Shown here one piece after another: positions 10,392 to 22,582 of a stretch of DNA of 64,000 nt. Made by a program: the position numbers and the translations under genes. Source of the stretch: Corinectria fuckeliana (lineage: Eukaryota > Ascomycota > Sordariomycetes > Hypocreales > Nectriaceae); the NCBI GenBank assembly GCA_019137255.1, contig WPDH01000074.1, positions 496,001-560,000 on the forward strand, in the 5' to 3' direction. Each line of letters begins with the position of its first letter. Position 1 is the stretch's first letter. Below the pieces are notes generated by a model, which had not been told where the DNA came from, made no database searches, and saw only the letters and a list, made by a program, of their open reading frames with translations.

Positions 10392-12614
10392 CTAGTGCTT
10401 CGAGTCCCCGAGCACGTCACTTGTGGTGGACGCCGTAGTGGACGGCGAGTAGTCGGCCGAGCCGGGCATGTAGCGGCATCCGTCCGAGACGACGGAGGCG
10501 TCGTGCGTCTCGTCGTCGTAGGAGGGCAGGCGCTCCTCTGCAGCCACGAAGCCCGGGTACGCCGCGGCCGGGACGTCGTCGTGGGGGATCATCGGAGGTC
10601 GGGGAGGAGGGGGAGGTCCATGTGGGGGAGGGGGACCATGGGGAGGAGGGGGACCATGGTGATGGTGAGGAGGACTGTGGGGGTGGGGAGGAGGAGGGCC
10701 GTGAGGGTGGTAGTGGTGGTGAGGGTGAAGATGAGGAGGGGGAGGACCCATGCCGCGCTGGGTACGGCCCTCCTCGGCGGCGACGAGACCCTCGACCATG
10801 AAGGCCGCCTCGCGGAACCGCGCAATCTCCTGCTCCATGGTGACGCTGTCTCCGCTGTCGGATCGGCGCCGGTTCTCGTGCAGCATGGCCTGCTTCTCCT
10901 CGTCGTACTCGCCGGTCCATCGGGCGAGGACGCGGCGGATTGCGGTCTTCAGGCAGGTTCCGTCACGGCGGCTGCGATGCTCCTGGTGGGTGGCTCGACG
11001 GGAGTCGCGAGTAAGAGCGTTGTCGCGGCGGTGGATGTAGCCGATGCCGATGATGGCGAAGAGACTAAGGGCGGCGGCGGCCATGCCGAAGACTGCCATA
11101 ATAGGGTGAGGAGGAGGAGGAGGCTAGGAAAGGTTGTTAGCAAGGACTGGGAGCAGCATTCTACGGATCTGGACTTACTGGGTGGTGATGGTCACCGGGG
11201 CCAGGCCGCCCGTGGCCGTGGGGAGGCGGCGGGTGGCCTTCATGACCGGGAGGGAAAGGCCGTCCCTCGTCGTCGGACTCGACAGGAGCGTGCATATCAT
11301 CGCCGTGATCTCCGCCATAGTGAGGCGGAGGCGGAGGAGGAGGAGGGCGTTCGCCATGATGAGGAGGAGGCGGCGGGGGTGGCGGGAAGTCGTCGAAAGG
11401 CGCGTGGTGACCTTCGCTAGGGGGCGGCGGAGGAGGACCGTGGTCGCCGTGATGAGGGGGATGATCGCCATGTCCGGGAGGAGGGGGAGGAGGCGGGCGC
11501 TCGCCATGGTGAGGTGGCGGCGGCGGAGGAGGTGGTGGAGGAGGTGGCGCGTGGCAGGGAGGACAGAACGGAGGCGGAGGCGGCGGGGCCGGTCGCGAGT
11601 GATTCCCAGGGGAGCCAGGCTTGTGATGCCCGCCAGGTCCATGGTGCGGCCCACCGTGAGGGTACTCACCCCCGTGGCGGAAGAAGTCTCCGTACAGGCT
11701 GCCGGCGGTGTGCTTCACCTTGTCGGTGAGGGCGCGCACGACGCACTGCACGCTGTCGCACTCCTTGAGCAAGACGTAGATCGGGGGCGGCGGCGGGCCG
11801 TGGGGATGCTCGCCGCCGTGGCCGCCGAGACGCTCGTGGATGGCCATCTCCCTGGCGCGGATGAGCTGCATCAGCTCCTCGGCCTGGGCGCGCAGCATCT
11901 CGAGCTCCTGGATCTGGGCCTCGAGCTCGTCGTCCCGGTCGGGCATCTCCTCGTGCGGCGGGCGGTGTTGCTGTCCGTGGGGCTTGTCCGTGGGGGCGAG
12001 AGAGACGGTGACGGCGCCGCCGTCGAGGTGGAGCACGGCGGCCGGAGCCGTCTGGCGGAACTTCATAGAGAAGTTGAGGTCGTCGACGGGCTCGCCGTCC
12101 AGCTTGTCGACGTTGAAGCGCAGCAGCTGTGCGTCGGGCTTGTCGTCGGCCATGACGCAGGTGAAGTACCAGTGCGCCGTCATGGTGGAAGCGTCGCCGG
12201 CGGGGAGGGCGCCTGAGCCGGAGCCGTCCTCGCTGAAGGCAAGTTCATGGCCGTTGACGAGGAGCTTTGTCTCGCCGCAGATGTGGTCGGATTCCACAAT
12301 GTCGAGGCGGAGGGTCTGTGAGAGAGTCAGTTAAAGATGGTCCAGGAAACCCGGGGACAGGCGCTGAAAAAGCCTGGTAGACCGTTCCTTACCAGAGCTT
12401 CGATATCATGGTTGCTCTCGGGGATGTCCAAGTCGACGATGGCCCATGGGTAGGCGTGAGAGTCTTTTTTGCCACGGTGTTAGCCAACCTAAGGTCAAGT
12501 GTAGAGCGTGTAAGGGCAAGTGAACAAAAGCGGAAACTCACCATCGAGACTCAGAGAAGCCCTCGCCAGCGCCGGCGCCAGCAAAAAGGCAGCAGCCTTG
12601 GTGAGGCCGCGCAT
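10392..12614 (-). CDS. Secreted/type I membrane protein with His/Pro-rich tracts, unknown function
   Basis: I do not recognise a named family. The minus-strand exons are 12614-12542, 12463-12393, 12315-11179 and 11123-10392, giving 670 aa. Exon 1 encodes a signal peptide, MRGLTKAAAFLLAPALARAS. Residues about 25-155 look like a folded extracellular domain (DSHAYPWAIVDLDI, HICGETKLLVNG, HWYFTCVMADDKPDAQLLRF). A coiled coil follows at about 175-211 (DDELEAQIQELEMLRAQAEE), then about 200 residues of Pro/His/Gly repeats (PPPPPPPHHGERPPPPP type) containing a CPPC. A single transmembrane helix at about 434-452 (MAVFGMAAAALSLFAIIGIGY) is followed by RRD and a cytoplasmic tail with a second P/H-rich block (PPPPHGPPPPHG). 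Exon 2's acceptor is AAAAAAG, about 18-20 bases after a GCTAAC branch site. Metal binding by the His tracts is inference only. Confidence 0.8.
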
Positions 12615-13988
12615 ATTGGGCTAGGCTACCAGAATTCCAAAGGTTTTCGGGTCGAGTTGACCTCGAACTTGTCACGATGTGCCTCAGCCGGAAGCGTCGT
12701 GGGGGGGTTTCAGACCAGGCAGCTGTGTTTCTCTCGACTCCCTTCCACGTTCCTTGGTACAGCAGGCAGCTAAAAATGATGATGGAAAAAACGATGAGAA
12801 GACAGGCAGAGAAAGGGTACAAGAGAGGGTTGCCTGGGAAAAGTGGTCGGCGGGAAGAGGGAGCGGGAAGCGGGAAGCGGGAGGTGGGAGGCAGATGGCG
12901 GCGAGGCCGATAAGAGACGGCGGGAAGAGGGAGCCGTTCTTGCAAGGGACGCGCGGTGGCCTAGGGATAGGTACGTAAGGCCCTGTGGGGCCGGGCGAGA
13001 TGGGTACTAACGTACCATACATAGTAGGTACGCAGCAGGCCTAAGACGGTAACAAGGCAAAAAGGGCTGAGTCAAGATTGGGAACGGAAAGAACGAAGCG
13101 AAAGCCGTTGAGCCGGAAAGGGAAGTAATTACACTGCACTGCACTTGGCTTACATATAACGTCATGTCCCATTGTTCCCGTCCCGTCGTCATCCTCAGTG
13201 TAGGTAAGTGTACGCAGCAGTGGACGTTCAAGCTGGCGTCATCCGATATGGCGCATGTCCCGGGGTCTGCAAGCGCTTGCTCTATCTGGCCGTTGCGTCG
13301 GGTACCCGTCCAGCGTCCACGCACAACGTACCCTTCATCGGTCATCGTACAGAGCAATTAAATTAATTAATAGTTGCTACTATGGTAAGTGAGGGAATGG
13401 GTTACGCACTCGTCCCTTGTCCCCATGGCCTCCGCGTGGGAAGCGGGCCAGGCTGCGCAATCCATCAACCCACGGCCCCGCCCTGTCCTCGGGCGGTCTC
13501 CACCGGCCAATCAGCGCCGACTAGCTGACGAGTCCCTCGCTCAGCCCCCGAACCAAAGCTCCTCCCTCCGTTGGCTTTTCGGCGGCAATGACAATGGCCT
13601 GCGCTCTTGCCCTTCTTCGCAACGCCCGTCTATGGGGCCGGACGTCTTCGGCGTCTCCTGCCGGCCGCTTCCACTCACCCGGACTGGATACGCCGTAATC
13701 TGATCTCCGGCGTTCGCAATCTCATGCTGCCATACCTGATCGCAACGTGCCACCTTGTAGCACCACTCGTGGAGTTAGACGTTGCAGGGTTACAAAACGT
13801 GCCTTGTTCATCTGCCGGCCGCTTCCAATCGTTGAAACATATCGACCGCAGGTACCCGCCTATGTACCACTATCCACTACAGCACACCTGCTCGTGTAAG
13901 TCACAGAACCTCCCCATATTCAACCAGTTCTTTCCAACTCGGTCTCGACGACCTCGTCTCTTGTCCTATAGTGTATTCTCCCGCAGAC
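12615..13988. promoter_or_regulatory. Upstream region of the His/Pro-rich protein gene and 3' flank of the Zn2Cys6 gene
   Basis: This is 1.37 kb between two minus-strand genes. It includes a G-rich GGGAAGCGGGAAGCGGGAGG-like stretch near 12870, GTACGTA motifs near 12970-13030 and a CCAAT box near 13508. No coding exon I can support. Confidence 0.4.
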
Positions 13989-16438
13989 TCAAGCCAGGAA
14001 CTCGCTAAGAACCTGCACTCGGGTCCGGGCCACGTCCGAGTCTTCTCCCATAACTTGCATGATGTGGATCATCTTCGCTATTGCCATGTTAGCAAGGGTT
14101 CACGATGCCCGTGATTTACCAAGCCCGCTTACTGATGTCTGCTTTCGCCCTCACAAGCAGCGGGTCCCTCGCCAATGCCTCCGCAGCGCCAGGCTCCCGC
14201 GCCGCCTCCTGAAGAACATGGCCGATGCACAGCGCCTCTAGAAATGCCCTGTGATTGAAGACCCACCACACGCGGGCTTCTATCTCAAGTAGGGCGAACA
14301 ACAAGAAGAAGGCGCTGATGGCGTCGTGCGCAGCCTCGAGCGTGCCTCGGATATTAACCGGGACGTCCGGGCTTTCCGAGGCGTGCACCAGCATCAAGTT
14401 GTGGAAGTAGTTGCTCGTTAGGAACAACGTCTGCCGAACAACCCTCTTGTTTGTCTTGGCTAGCGCCGTGATGCTATCCGGATCCCAAGATCGAAACACA
14501 TCCGGGAAGGATCGATATACAGATCGAAAATCAGCAATCAGCTTCGACTTGTGCCTTGCCGTGGTGCAGATGGGCACGTCCAACGATCGGGGCGAGCAAA
14601 TGGTCTCCTGCACCAAGTTTGCCAGTGTCCAGGAGCCCCGGATATATGCCGTGTCCGTAGGATCGCTATTCGCGATCGAGGAGCCATCATCTAACAGATC
14701 CTCGACTGACACGTCTGTGTGTGTTGCCGATGGCGGCAGAGACAGGAGCACTGTCAAAAATGTATCTTGGAGCAACACGGCCTGCCAGAGTTTTCTCCGC
14801 TGCTGTTTCTCGAAGAGACTAGCATCAGGCGTCACTATAAAGAGTAAGTTCATGTGCATTCAGCCTCCTAATAAAAGAGAGCTCACCAATATTAGGGTCG
14901 CGATGGAGGCCCATGGCATAGGCCTGCCGAATCAAGACTCCTGCAAAAGCCCATCCGTCCGATGCGTGGTTATCGTTGATGAGGAAGTAGGTGACGAGAA
15001 CCATGGCTTGGATCGATCGTATCGAGGCACTGCTCAAATATGATGAAACTCGAAGGGCTTGATTGCTAGCCGACGCGTAAAACTCTGCCGTTTGTTTCCG
15101 TTCCCGGGGAGATGTCGACGTCGTTACGAACTGGGTGCCCAGAGCCAGCATTACGAAAATCAAGGCCACAAAGGCAGCGTCCACCTCGTTCTTCTCCTGC
15201 TGGCCCATCTGCCAGAAGTGCTCATAGTCGGCGTAAAAGGTTTGTCGATGAATCATGGGATACACGGGATCGACACACTCGAAATAGCGGCTCAACAGAA
15301 TATCCGCCTGAATCTTTTCAGGGAGGACAGAGATAACTTCAGGCAAGCCTCCCTCGCAGGTCCAATAGTTAGCAAAGGGGTGCTCCGACCCAATTCCGAA
15401 GATATTACTGGCGGAGGGTAACGAATAGGGCACGTTGGAGAGGAGGCCAATGGATAGGGCGACGGCCCCTCTGGACGATGCCCCCGGATCGTTGGGGATG
15501 CCTCGATCAGCAATGTTGGGTATTGGCGACTTGCCACTAGAGTCAGGTTTCTTCTTGGGAGCTTTTGTCATGCGTCGGCCGTTGGCCGCTGACCGAGTCG
15601 TCTCCCTGTGTTATAGTTAATAACTGACGGCTGCGAGCAGTTGCGGGCAAGCTTACTCAAGTAGGTTTGCGACAAGCGCATATCTGCACTCGGTTTGACG
15701 CTTTATACCTGGGCAGGTTTAGCCTTTTGAGGTACAAGACCAGATCAGGGGTTGCTCTTACAGGCGAGGCAATGTGGTCGGCCCCGATCGCACTTTATTC
15801 GGGTTGTTAGTAGTTGGTACGAACATCTGACATACGACAATGATATCAGGGTCAAGGAGATGACGAGAGGCGTATGCAAGGACGGCAGCATTGGCCAATG
15901 GAAAACAGGGTACTATGGCAGGCCATGCTGAGATCTGAGGCGGCAGCCTACAGGCGTGGGCGCATCTCACCCGGGATAGCCAGAGATACAAGTAACGGGG
16001 ATAGAAACGCACCTTGGTCTTGCGCTCGACGCACTCATGGCACGACAGCGTGGGCTTGTTACGCTTCTGCTTCTTCCTAGGAGGCTCGCTGCCATTAAGT
16101 GGCGTGGTATCGTCCTGGTCATCGGTGTCCTGTTGGTAGTCGCTCGGCTGGTGATGCCTGGAGTTTGAGGCAGTTCCGGAGGCTGAAGGGAGCCGGTGGG
16201 AAACGGAGGTGGGGGAAGTAACAGCAGAAGTGGAAGATGCGGAACCAGGCGTCAACGCAGCGGAGTGTGTAAGAGGAGCGGCAGATGAAGTGCTGTAGGG
16301 TGAGTGAAGTAGTGAATGGTGCGAGAGTTGATGCGACGGATGCTGTGGCGGTGGTTCATGATGTTGGTGGTGGTGTTGTTGTTGGTGTTGGGACTGCTGA
16401 TGGGCGTGGTGCGGATTCGGGCGCTGAGACAGGTCCAT
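13989..16438 (-). CDS. Zn2Cys6 transcription factor with fungal-specific regulatory domain
   Basis: The protein is a DNA-binding regulator of the fungal binuclear zinc cluster class. Six minus-strand exons (16438-16013, 15792-15762, 15708-15657, 15605-14887, 14834-14133, 14077-13989) give 672 aa. The N-terminus from MDLSQRPNPHHAHQQ is Gln/His/Ser-rich. A basic stretch PRKKQKRNKP precedes the cluster, which reads CHECVERKTK, then CDRGRPHCLAC, then IKRQTEC: spacing C-x2-C-x6-C-x6-C-x2-C-x6-C. The cluster is split over three exons, one only 31 nt. The middle homology region follows, with YFECVDPVYPMIHRQTFY, FVMLALGTQF and AYAMGLHRD motifs typical of Fungal_trans (PF04082). The last exon adds a helical tail KMIHIMQVMGEDSDVARTRV. 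An upstream in-frame ATG near 16720 exists but the MDLSQ start fits better. The target pathway cannot be read from the sequence. Confidence 0.92.
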
Positions 16439-19235
16439 CGCCGCGTCTAGACCCCGAAGAGACGGGAAAGGGCGAGCAGTTCCTGCGTAATCCCGGGCCC
16501 ACGACCTGGGCTCCAACCGCAAATAGAGGCTCTGGTTCGGATACACGCCGCCGCCACCGCTGCTTTGCTTGGTGTTGCCAGCCGGGAATAAAAGTGACAG
16601 GAGAGTGGACAGAGGGCGCAGACGGGGAAGCACAAGGGGGACCGGGTGGGCGTATCCGATTGTTTCGGCTTCGAGTCCGCGCTGGGAATAACGACGGAGA
16701 TGGCGACGACGGGAACACAATGGATTGTGATGGGGACGGGGGAATGGGACGGGGACGGGGAAGGGGACCGAAGAGGACGGGTAGAAGCCGGCCGCAGTGG
16801 CAGAGCTGCGTATTCGTACTCCGTACAGACGGCGAAGTTATTACGGTAAAAAGCGACAGCAAATTACCAGCAGACAGAAGGAAACAACGCGGGCAAGTGT
16901 GTGGGAATAAGGCAACCTTGGAACAGTGAAGAAACCCGGAAAAGAAAAGGGAATTGGAGAAGGGGTTTGGGTGGGAACTTTACTGAGTGAGAGGGGAGCC
17001 CCGAAAAGGCGGGGGCGGAGCGCGGATTGCTCCCCAGCCCAGCCAGTCCAGTGGCCATTCATTAGCTCAGGACCTAACAAGTAGGCCAGTGGCACAGTGA
17101 AATAGCAAGTCGGGTACCTCGGATTCAGGGCATCTAATCTACGGTATTAGGCGGTCTATTTTTTAGGTGCTCGCGGTATGGAAATGGATGGAGTGGAGGT
17201 GTCTATGATTGATCAGCAGAAGAGCAATTCATACATATGTAGCATCCATGGAGCGGGATAAGCCAGCAATCCTACCTAATTCAACGACATACACAATCGG
17301 CACGGAAGTCTAGTCACTCAGCACACGAAAAAACACCTCAACTGTATTCGCACACATAACGGCCTTGGCTAGGTACCTACACAGTAGATGACCGTCATGG
17401 CGCCCTGGCTCAATGCCTCCATACCTCTCTCTACCTTACAGTGGGCCTTGCTCGTGCCCAAAAATACACCGCCGTGCGGATTCCAACGGTACCTAGATGG
17501 TTTTGTACACAGACTCCTTCATACTATTATTATTCGTACTAATTACCAAGGGTGTACATAGTAGCGTGCAGCACGCACTTCGACAAGTGCCGGCTTCGGC
17601 TCCGGCGAACCCTCCCCAATGGATGCCATCATTCCTCATCCTTGGAAACCCCACTTCTGTGGCTGGTCGTCGCCGGGCCTCGGACCCCACCGGGACACCA
17701 GGGCCAGCACTGGCTAGCCAGTGAAAGCATTGGATCAACCAAGCAATCAGCGTTGGGGGAGGGAACAGCTGAGAGGGAAGGGAAAACCAAAGAGAGAGCG
17801 CTTATTGCGATCACCAAGTAGATGGACGATTGCTGAAACGGGTGCCAACCCCGTCTTCAAGCCTTGCACGCTTCCCGTAGTGCTCCAGATCATTGGCCCA
17901 ACGAATCTGTTTATCTCGCAGCCCTACAACTAGTAGCATCAACATCTAGGTAGGGGCTCGGTACGCAAGCGACATCGGTGACAAGTCCATCCCTCGGCAG
18001 GTGCTCTTAATGGAAATCCTTCCCGTGTGAGTGTGACATCAATCTGCCGCGATGTCCAGATCCATCCAGACCCAGACTCGCCTCGCTTCGCCATGTGGCA
18101 GCACCAGATCCATGACATCTCCGGCTAGTCTGTCCCAAGCCAACGCGTGGCGCCCTCCAATCCAAGACAAAAGTCCCCCCCCCCAGCTTGTTGAGTTGAT
18201 GGCGAAGAGGCGAGGCGGAATGAGACTCTTAGGGGGAGAGAGACAGGGAGAGAGAGACAGGGAAAGAGAGTAAGGCAGGGAGAGAGAGAGAGAAACCCCA
18301 GGAGCGCTTTAGACGTCGATCCGCAGTTGGCGCCGGTAAGACCAGAAAACCACAGTGGACGCGGCTATCACACCTTTCCTGTCTCATCAACGAAGCCATC
18401 TAATTTCATTGTCTTCCTCACCATCGGTTTCCTCTCGGCAGTCGGCCAGTCAGTGTGCTACCCGCTTTCAAGCTAACCCTTAGCGTTCACCCCAGCCCGC
18501 GGGTCTGGGCCTCTTATGGCGTGACCAATGATGGTCACACGAGATGAAGCGCGGCGTGGGTAAGGGCAGCTGGGGTGACAAAGTAGCATGAGCAGCTACT
18601 ATGTAGCCAAGGTACCTACTTACGCACTGAACTAATGCAATCTCTTCTTCTTAATTAGCGCATATAACTTCTTCATGAGGCACGAGGGTTGAAGACATGG
18701 TAACTGCAAGTGTCCCGGGTTTACCTTTACCCTCCCTTTTGCTATAATTTAGAGTTGAGACCAGATCAAACGGAAACAAATGTTCATTCGCGGTTTGGTT
18801 TTAGTTGGAACTAATCTGCACGCAAGAGTCATGTGAGTTCGGGACGATATGGATTCATGACTTTGTCGTTACCAATACGGCCACACTATGAATCTGAGAG
18901 AACGAGTGTGCATTGAGAAAACGTGCCAAGTGATTAGCAAATCTTCAAAACTTCATCCGATTATCTCGATCGGTATGCATTAGGACTAGGCCTATCTACC
19001 TATCTATCCCACAATATCGCCCGGATTTGGATTGACTCTGCTCACCTCAACCTAAACAGCTTTGGATCAATCTACATAGATTACCTACCCACCACCTACA
19101 TCAAGTGGGGTCAGACGTCATCACCACCACTCAGCGTGTCATCCAAGTCCACCTCACCTATGTACGAAGTACACATCACTCAGAATCTCAAGGGCTTCAT
19201 CCTCGAGACAAATCGGTTTGGACAACTCACCATCC
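16439..19235. promoter_or_regulatory. Long divergent intergenic region
   Basis: This 2.8-kb region lies between the Zn2Cys6 gene and the FMN-binding protein gene. It contains TACTCCGTAC (16817-16826), TAGGTACCTA-type motifs (17369-17380, 17489-17497, about 18610), a GTACGAAGTAC motif at 19162-19172 and a GAGAGACAGGGAGAG tract at about 18230-18295. Open frames are short and unlike proteins. A long upstream region is common for fungal regulator genes. Confidence 0.4.
18230..18295. repeat. GAGA/GACAGG purine microsatellite
   Basis: A run of GAGAGACAGGGAGAGAGA units about 65 bases long in intergenic DNA. Simple-sequence repeat with no coding context. Confidence 0.8.
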
Positions 19236-20090
19236 ATGAGCCCCCCCGCAAACCCCATCCAACGCACCCAGCTCATCCTTCGTCACCTGCACCACACCAT
19301 GGCAGCTGAAAACCCCGCGACATCGCCCGCGCCATGGCGGAAGCTGTTCCTCGCTCACACCCAAGACATGGGCCTTCCCACCTGCTCCTTCAGCACGCTA
19401 CACCATGAGCCGCCTTCTGCCACGGGAGCTTTGTCCAACGTCGCGCCCCGGTCTCGCACCGTCGTCTTTCGGGGCCTGTGGGCATCGCTGGATCCAAACC
19501 CGAAGAACCCAGCACCGCTCAACCCCGCCGTGTATGAGAGCGACCTTCTGACCATCACAAACGACGCCCGCATGCAGAAGACCACGGAGCTCACCCATTC
19601 TGGCACCGCAGGCGCCAAAGCCCAGACCGGCGGAGGTGGTCCCGTCGAGGCCGTGTTTTGGGCCGAGTCGTCCCGGACCCAATGGCGCATACGCGGACAC
19701 GCCTACGTTCTCGGGCCGGACGTCGACTCCGAGGCTGTGGCGCCGGTAAAGACGGCCATCAGGAGATCGATGCGCCTTAACAGCGGTAAAGATGCCGCCG
19801 ATTGGGACTGGAACCGCGAGTTGACGGCCCATTTCGGCAACCTGAGTCCCGGGATGCGAGGATCATTCCGAAACCCTCCCCCGGGGACGCCGCTGAGCGA
19901 GAAGCCGGCGCCGGGACTAGCGTTGGGGCAAAAGGTAGAAGATCTACATGATGAGATTGCGAGGGAGAACTTCCGGGTGGTGGTGATTGTGCCCGAAGAG
20001 GTGGACCAGGTTGATCTGTCGGACTTGGGGCGGAGGTGGAACTACAGGTTGGTTGATGAGTCTTGGGTTACTACTGAGCTTTGGCCTTGA
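19236..20090 (+). CDS. Pyridoxamine 5'-phosphate oxidase-like FMN-binding protein (Alr4036 type)
   Basis: The protein resembles the fungal/cyanobacterial Alr4036 family of FMN-binding split-barrel proteins, relatives of PNP oxidase; the physiological reaction is not established for this branch. It is a single exon of 284 aa from ATG 19236 (a second ATG at 19299 gives MAAENPATSP). Family signatures are APWRKLFLAH at the N-terminus, APRSRTVVFRGLW (first strand, FMN phosphate region), EAVFWAESSRTQWRIRGHAY (FMN-contacting strand) and a C-terminal NYRLVDESWVTTELWP. Residues 110-125 carry a Gly/Ala-rich linker. It is the last gene before the 11-kb gene-free stretch. Confidence 0.85.
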   Translation: MSPPANPIQRTQLILRHLHHTMAAENPATSPAPWRKLFLAHTQDMGLPTCSFSTLHHEPPSATGALSNVAPRSRTVVFRGLWASLDPNPKNPAPLNPAVYESDLLTITNDARMQKTTELTHSGTAGAKAQTGGGGPVEAVFWAESSRTQWRIRGHAYVLGPDVDSEAVAPVKTAIRRSMRLNSGKDAADWDWNRELTAHFGNLSPGMRGSFRNPPPGTPLSEKPAPGLALGQKVEDLHDEIARENFRVVVIVPEEVDQVDLSDLGRRWNYRLVDESWVTTELWP

Positions 20091-22561
20091 GTATAAAGGA
20101 CTCAACTGTTTTGGAGGCTGTTTAATGTCATAGTCCTTGGCAGAATGCAAAAGAGCCGTGCGAAGGACTGTGACGCAACACTGATTACAAGCGAATAGTT
20201 TGCAAACCTGCCAGTCTAGGGTTCATGGTGCAACACTGTAACTAAAAGCTAAACATGCGTTTCATAGCACTGAGGGCGACAGGTGCCGGGGATCTAAAGA
20301 AGCACTCCCGTAAGTTTACTGTAAGTTATAAAGTGAGATAACAATGAGACTGGGCCGATCGTCTTGCTCTGCTAAGACCACTCGTGCCAGTATCAGTCCT
20401 GTTACATCTTGAAACGGTGCTCACGTGTAGCCGTTCATCTATCATCTGCCCCTCAGCGAATTCTCAGACCACATGCTGTAGTCCCATGGTGAAAAGGACA
20501 ATGTCAGCAACACAAGCCCCCGTTGTAAGCTATTCTTACTTGTAACACAAGCGATGATTACATATCGGGATGTTGCGTTTGTCGTGACATGGTCCATATC
20601 GTCTTTCAATGCAAGAAAGATCGAAATTCATAAGACTATAGGAAGGATGTCGCTTTCCGTGAGAGATATGAGCAAATCCACATTTCTCGCAGTTAGTAAT
20701 TTCACAACTTCGACAATACCAGGGCTCTGGGCTCGTCTAGGATGATGTTCTTGGGGCTCTCGCATCCCTTGACTTTTTTTTTAAATCCTTCTATATCAGT
20801 TCGAGCAATAACAGGCGAAAACACACTTCATGGATGCACTTGGAGTTTAGAGTCTTGCTCTCTCATTCAGGTCGTTGTTACCCTAGAGTCTACTTCTTGT
20901 TGGCTGTAGTAAGTGGGAAAGTGACAAGTCAGGCCAGCACACTTCGGCATGGTAGGCGTGAGGCTAGACGGCACAGTTCACCTCGGAATCACATAGAAAG
21001 CGATTGTTACAGGATGTTTGCACTTCTAGGTCGTATCGAAGACCCATGTTGTTCCCTCGTCAGACCCAGGTGTTAGATCCGACATGTTACAAGATCCAAC
21101 GTGCGGCAAAAGTCAGCTCCTGGCCTGGATAGCCTATCTAGGGCGCATCAATAATTCAATACACATTGCCATACCCATTAATTAATAGAAGACACATGGG
21201 ATATATATAAGACACACACAGTCCGTCTAGGATTTGCGTCTTAAAGTTTATTGCTTAACCACACAGTATAATATACTTACTAGCTGAACGATTGAGAACA
21301 AACAGCTCGACATGACCTAGGTGCCCTCGCTTAAACCGGGAATGTCAGGTTACCAAAAGGACGAGGCTCGCTCAAATTCCCTAGTAAACTAGTAGACTAC
21401 TACAGTAGTCTTCTAGGCCGCCTGGTTTTATTCGGTTCATATGCATAACCTTTCAGAGTCTCTGACAGTCTTGTGATGTCCATGAGATGACATTCAAGCC
21501 CCAACTAGGAATCACAGCAAACCTTCCGCAATAGATAGAGGTCAACAAAGACTCCCGGTAAACGGTTGAGATCGACGATCTGTTCGCACCAAGTCTCCGA
21601 GCCATGCTTCATCACACAGCCCAGCGTCAACACCACTGATGGAAGATCACATATCTGCGGCAAGCCGGCACCCTACACTACCAAGACTTCTGGATCCTCC
21701 ACCATCAATAGCCAACTACCATCTATCACAACCCTTGCCCAGCCGGTCTCGAACTATTGGTCAACCTGCAAGACACCGCAGCCGCCATGCATGCTATTGC
21801 ACCGGTGATCGCCGCCCCCGTCCTGCCCTGTAACCGAGACGAGCGTCTAACTACGCAGGCCCAGCTATGTACTTCGTACGTCCGTCGTCTCGCGCTTCTC
21901 CACCACGCAAAGGCCCATCTTGCCACAGGATGGGAAAACCCCCCACTGTCGAATTTACCCTACTCGGAGAAGCTCTCGAATCTCCAAGAGCAAGCTTGTC
22001 ACGACCGTGGCCGATCAAGTCAGGCGTCATGACATCTCAAACGTCCCCACGCAGGACACGTGGCAGATATTACACAGTGTGGGCAGATGCAGAAGTAATC
22101 AACATTTCGTCGACTCGGTTTTGTTTCTTCTCCCATGACACGTTTTTGTGTGTGCGAGGGCCACCCCCGCGGACGGGGTTCATGGGAATCGATGCACAAT
22201 GGCACGCGTTTGGATTGGATTTGCGGAGCCCACGGCCGCACCACGTAACCGTAAGACATGCAGCCTCGATGACGCCCGGTTCTCGACTGACGGCGGTGAC
22301 AATACGTATATAGTACGAAGTATGCAGTGATACACACCAACTGGTCTAAGCTCACGGCTGCGGTCTCTACTATCTCGTCGCTTACTGCCGGGTATATCCT
22401 CCTTGTGGACGGACAGGCCGGGCGGCACGGTTCCGCAGCTGATCTTGTCTCCTTGATGGCGGGCACAGCTTCCATGCCTCACGGCGCCTCGTCGCCTCAC
22501 CGGGATGGATCCCGCTCGGCGCGGACGTGGCCTCGATGGGGAACAACAGGCAGTCTACTAA

Positions 22562-22582
22562 AGCAGCAGCAGCAGCAGCAGC
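22562..22582. repeat. (CAG)7 microsatellite
   Basis: Seven consecutive AGC/CAG triplets in noncoding DNA. No flanking frame resembles a polyglutamine protein. Confidence 0.85.

Noticed and set aside
10395..12216. Long plus-strand open frames (341 and 360 codons) over the His/Pro-rich gene
   Set aside because: Arg/Gly/Val-rich translations are the complement of CCN/CAC repeats. The minus strand has a signal peptide, transmembrane helix and consistent splice sites.
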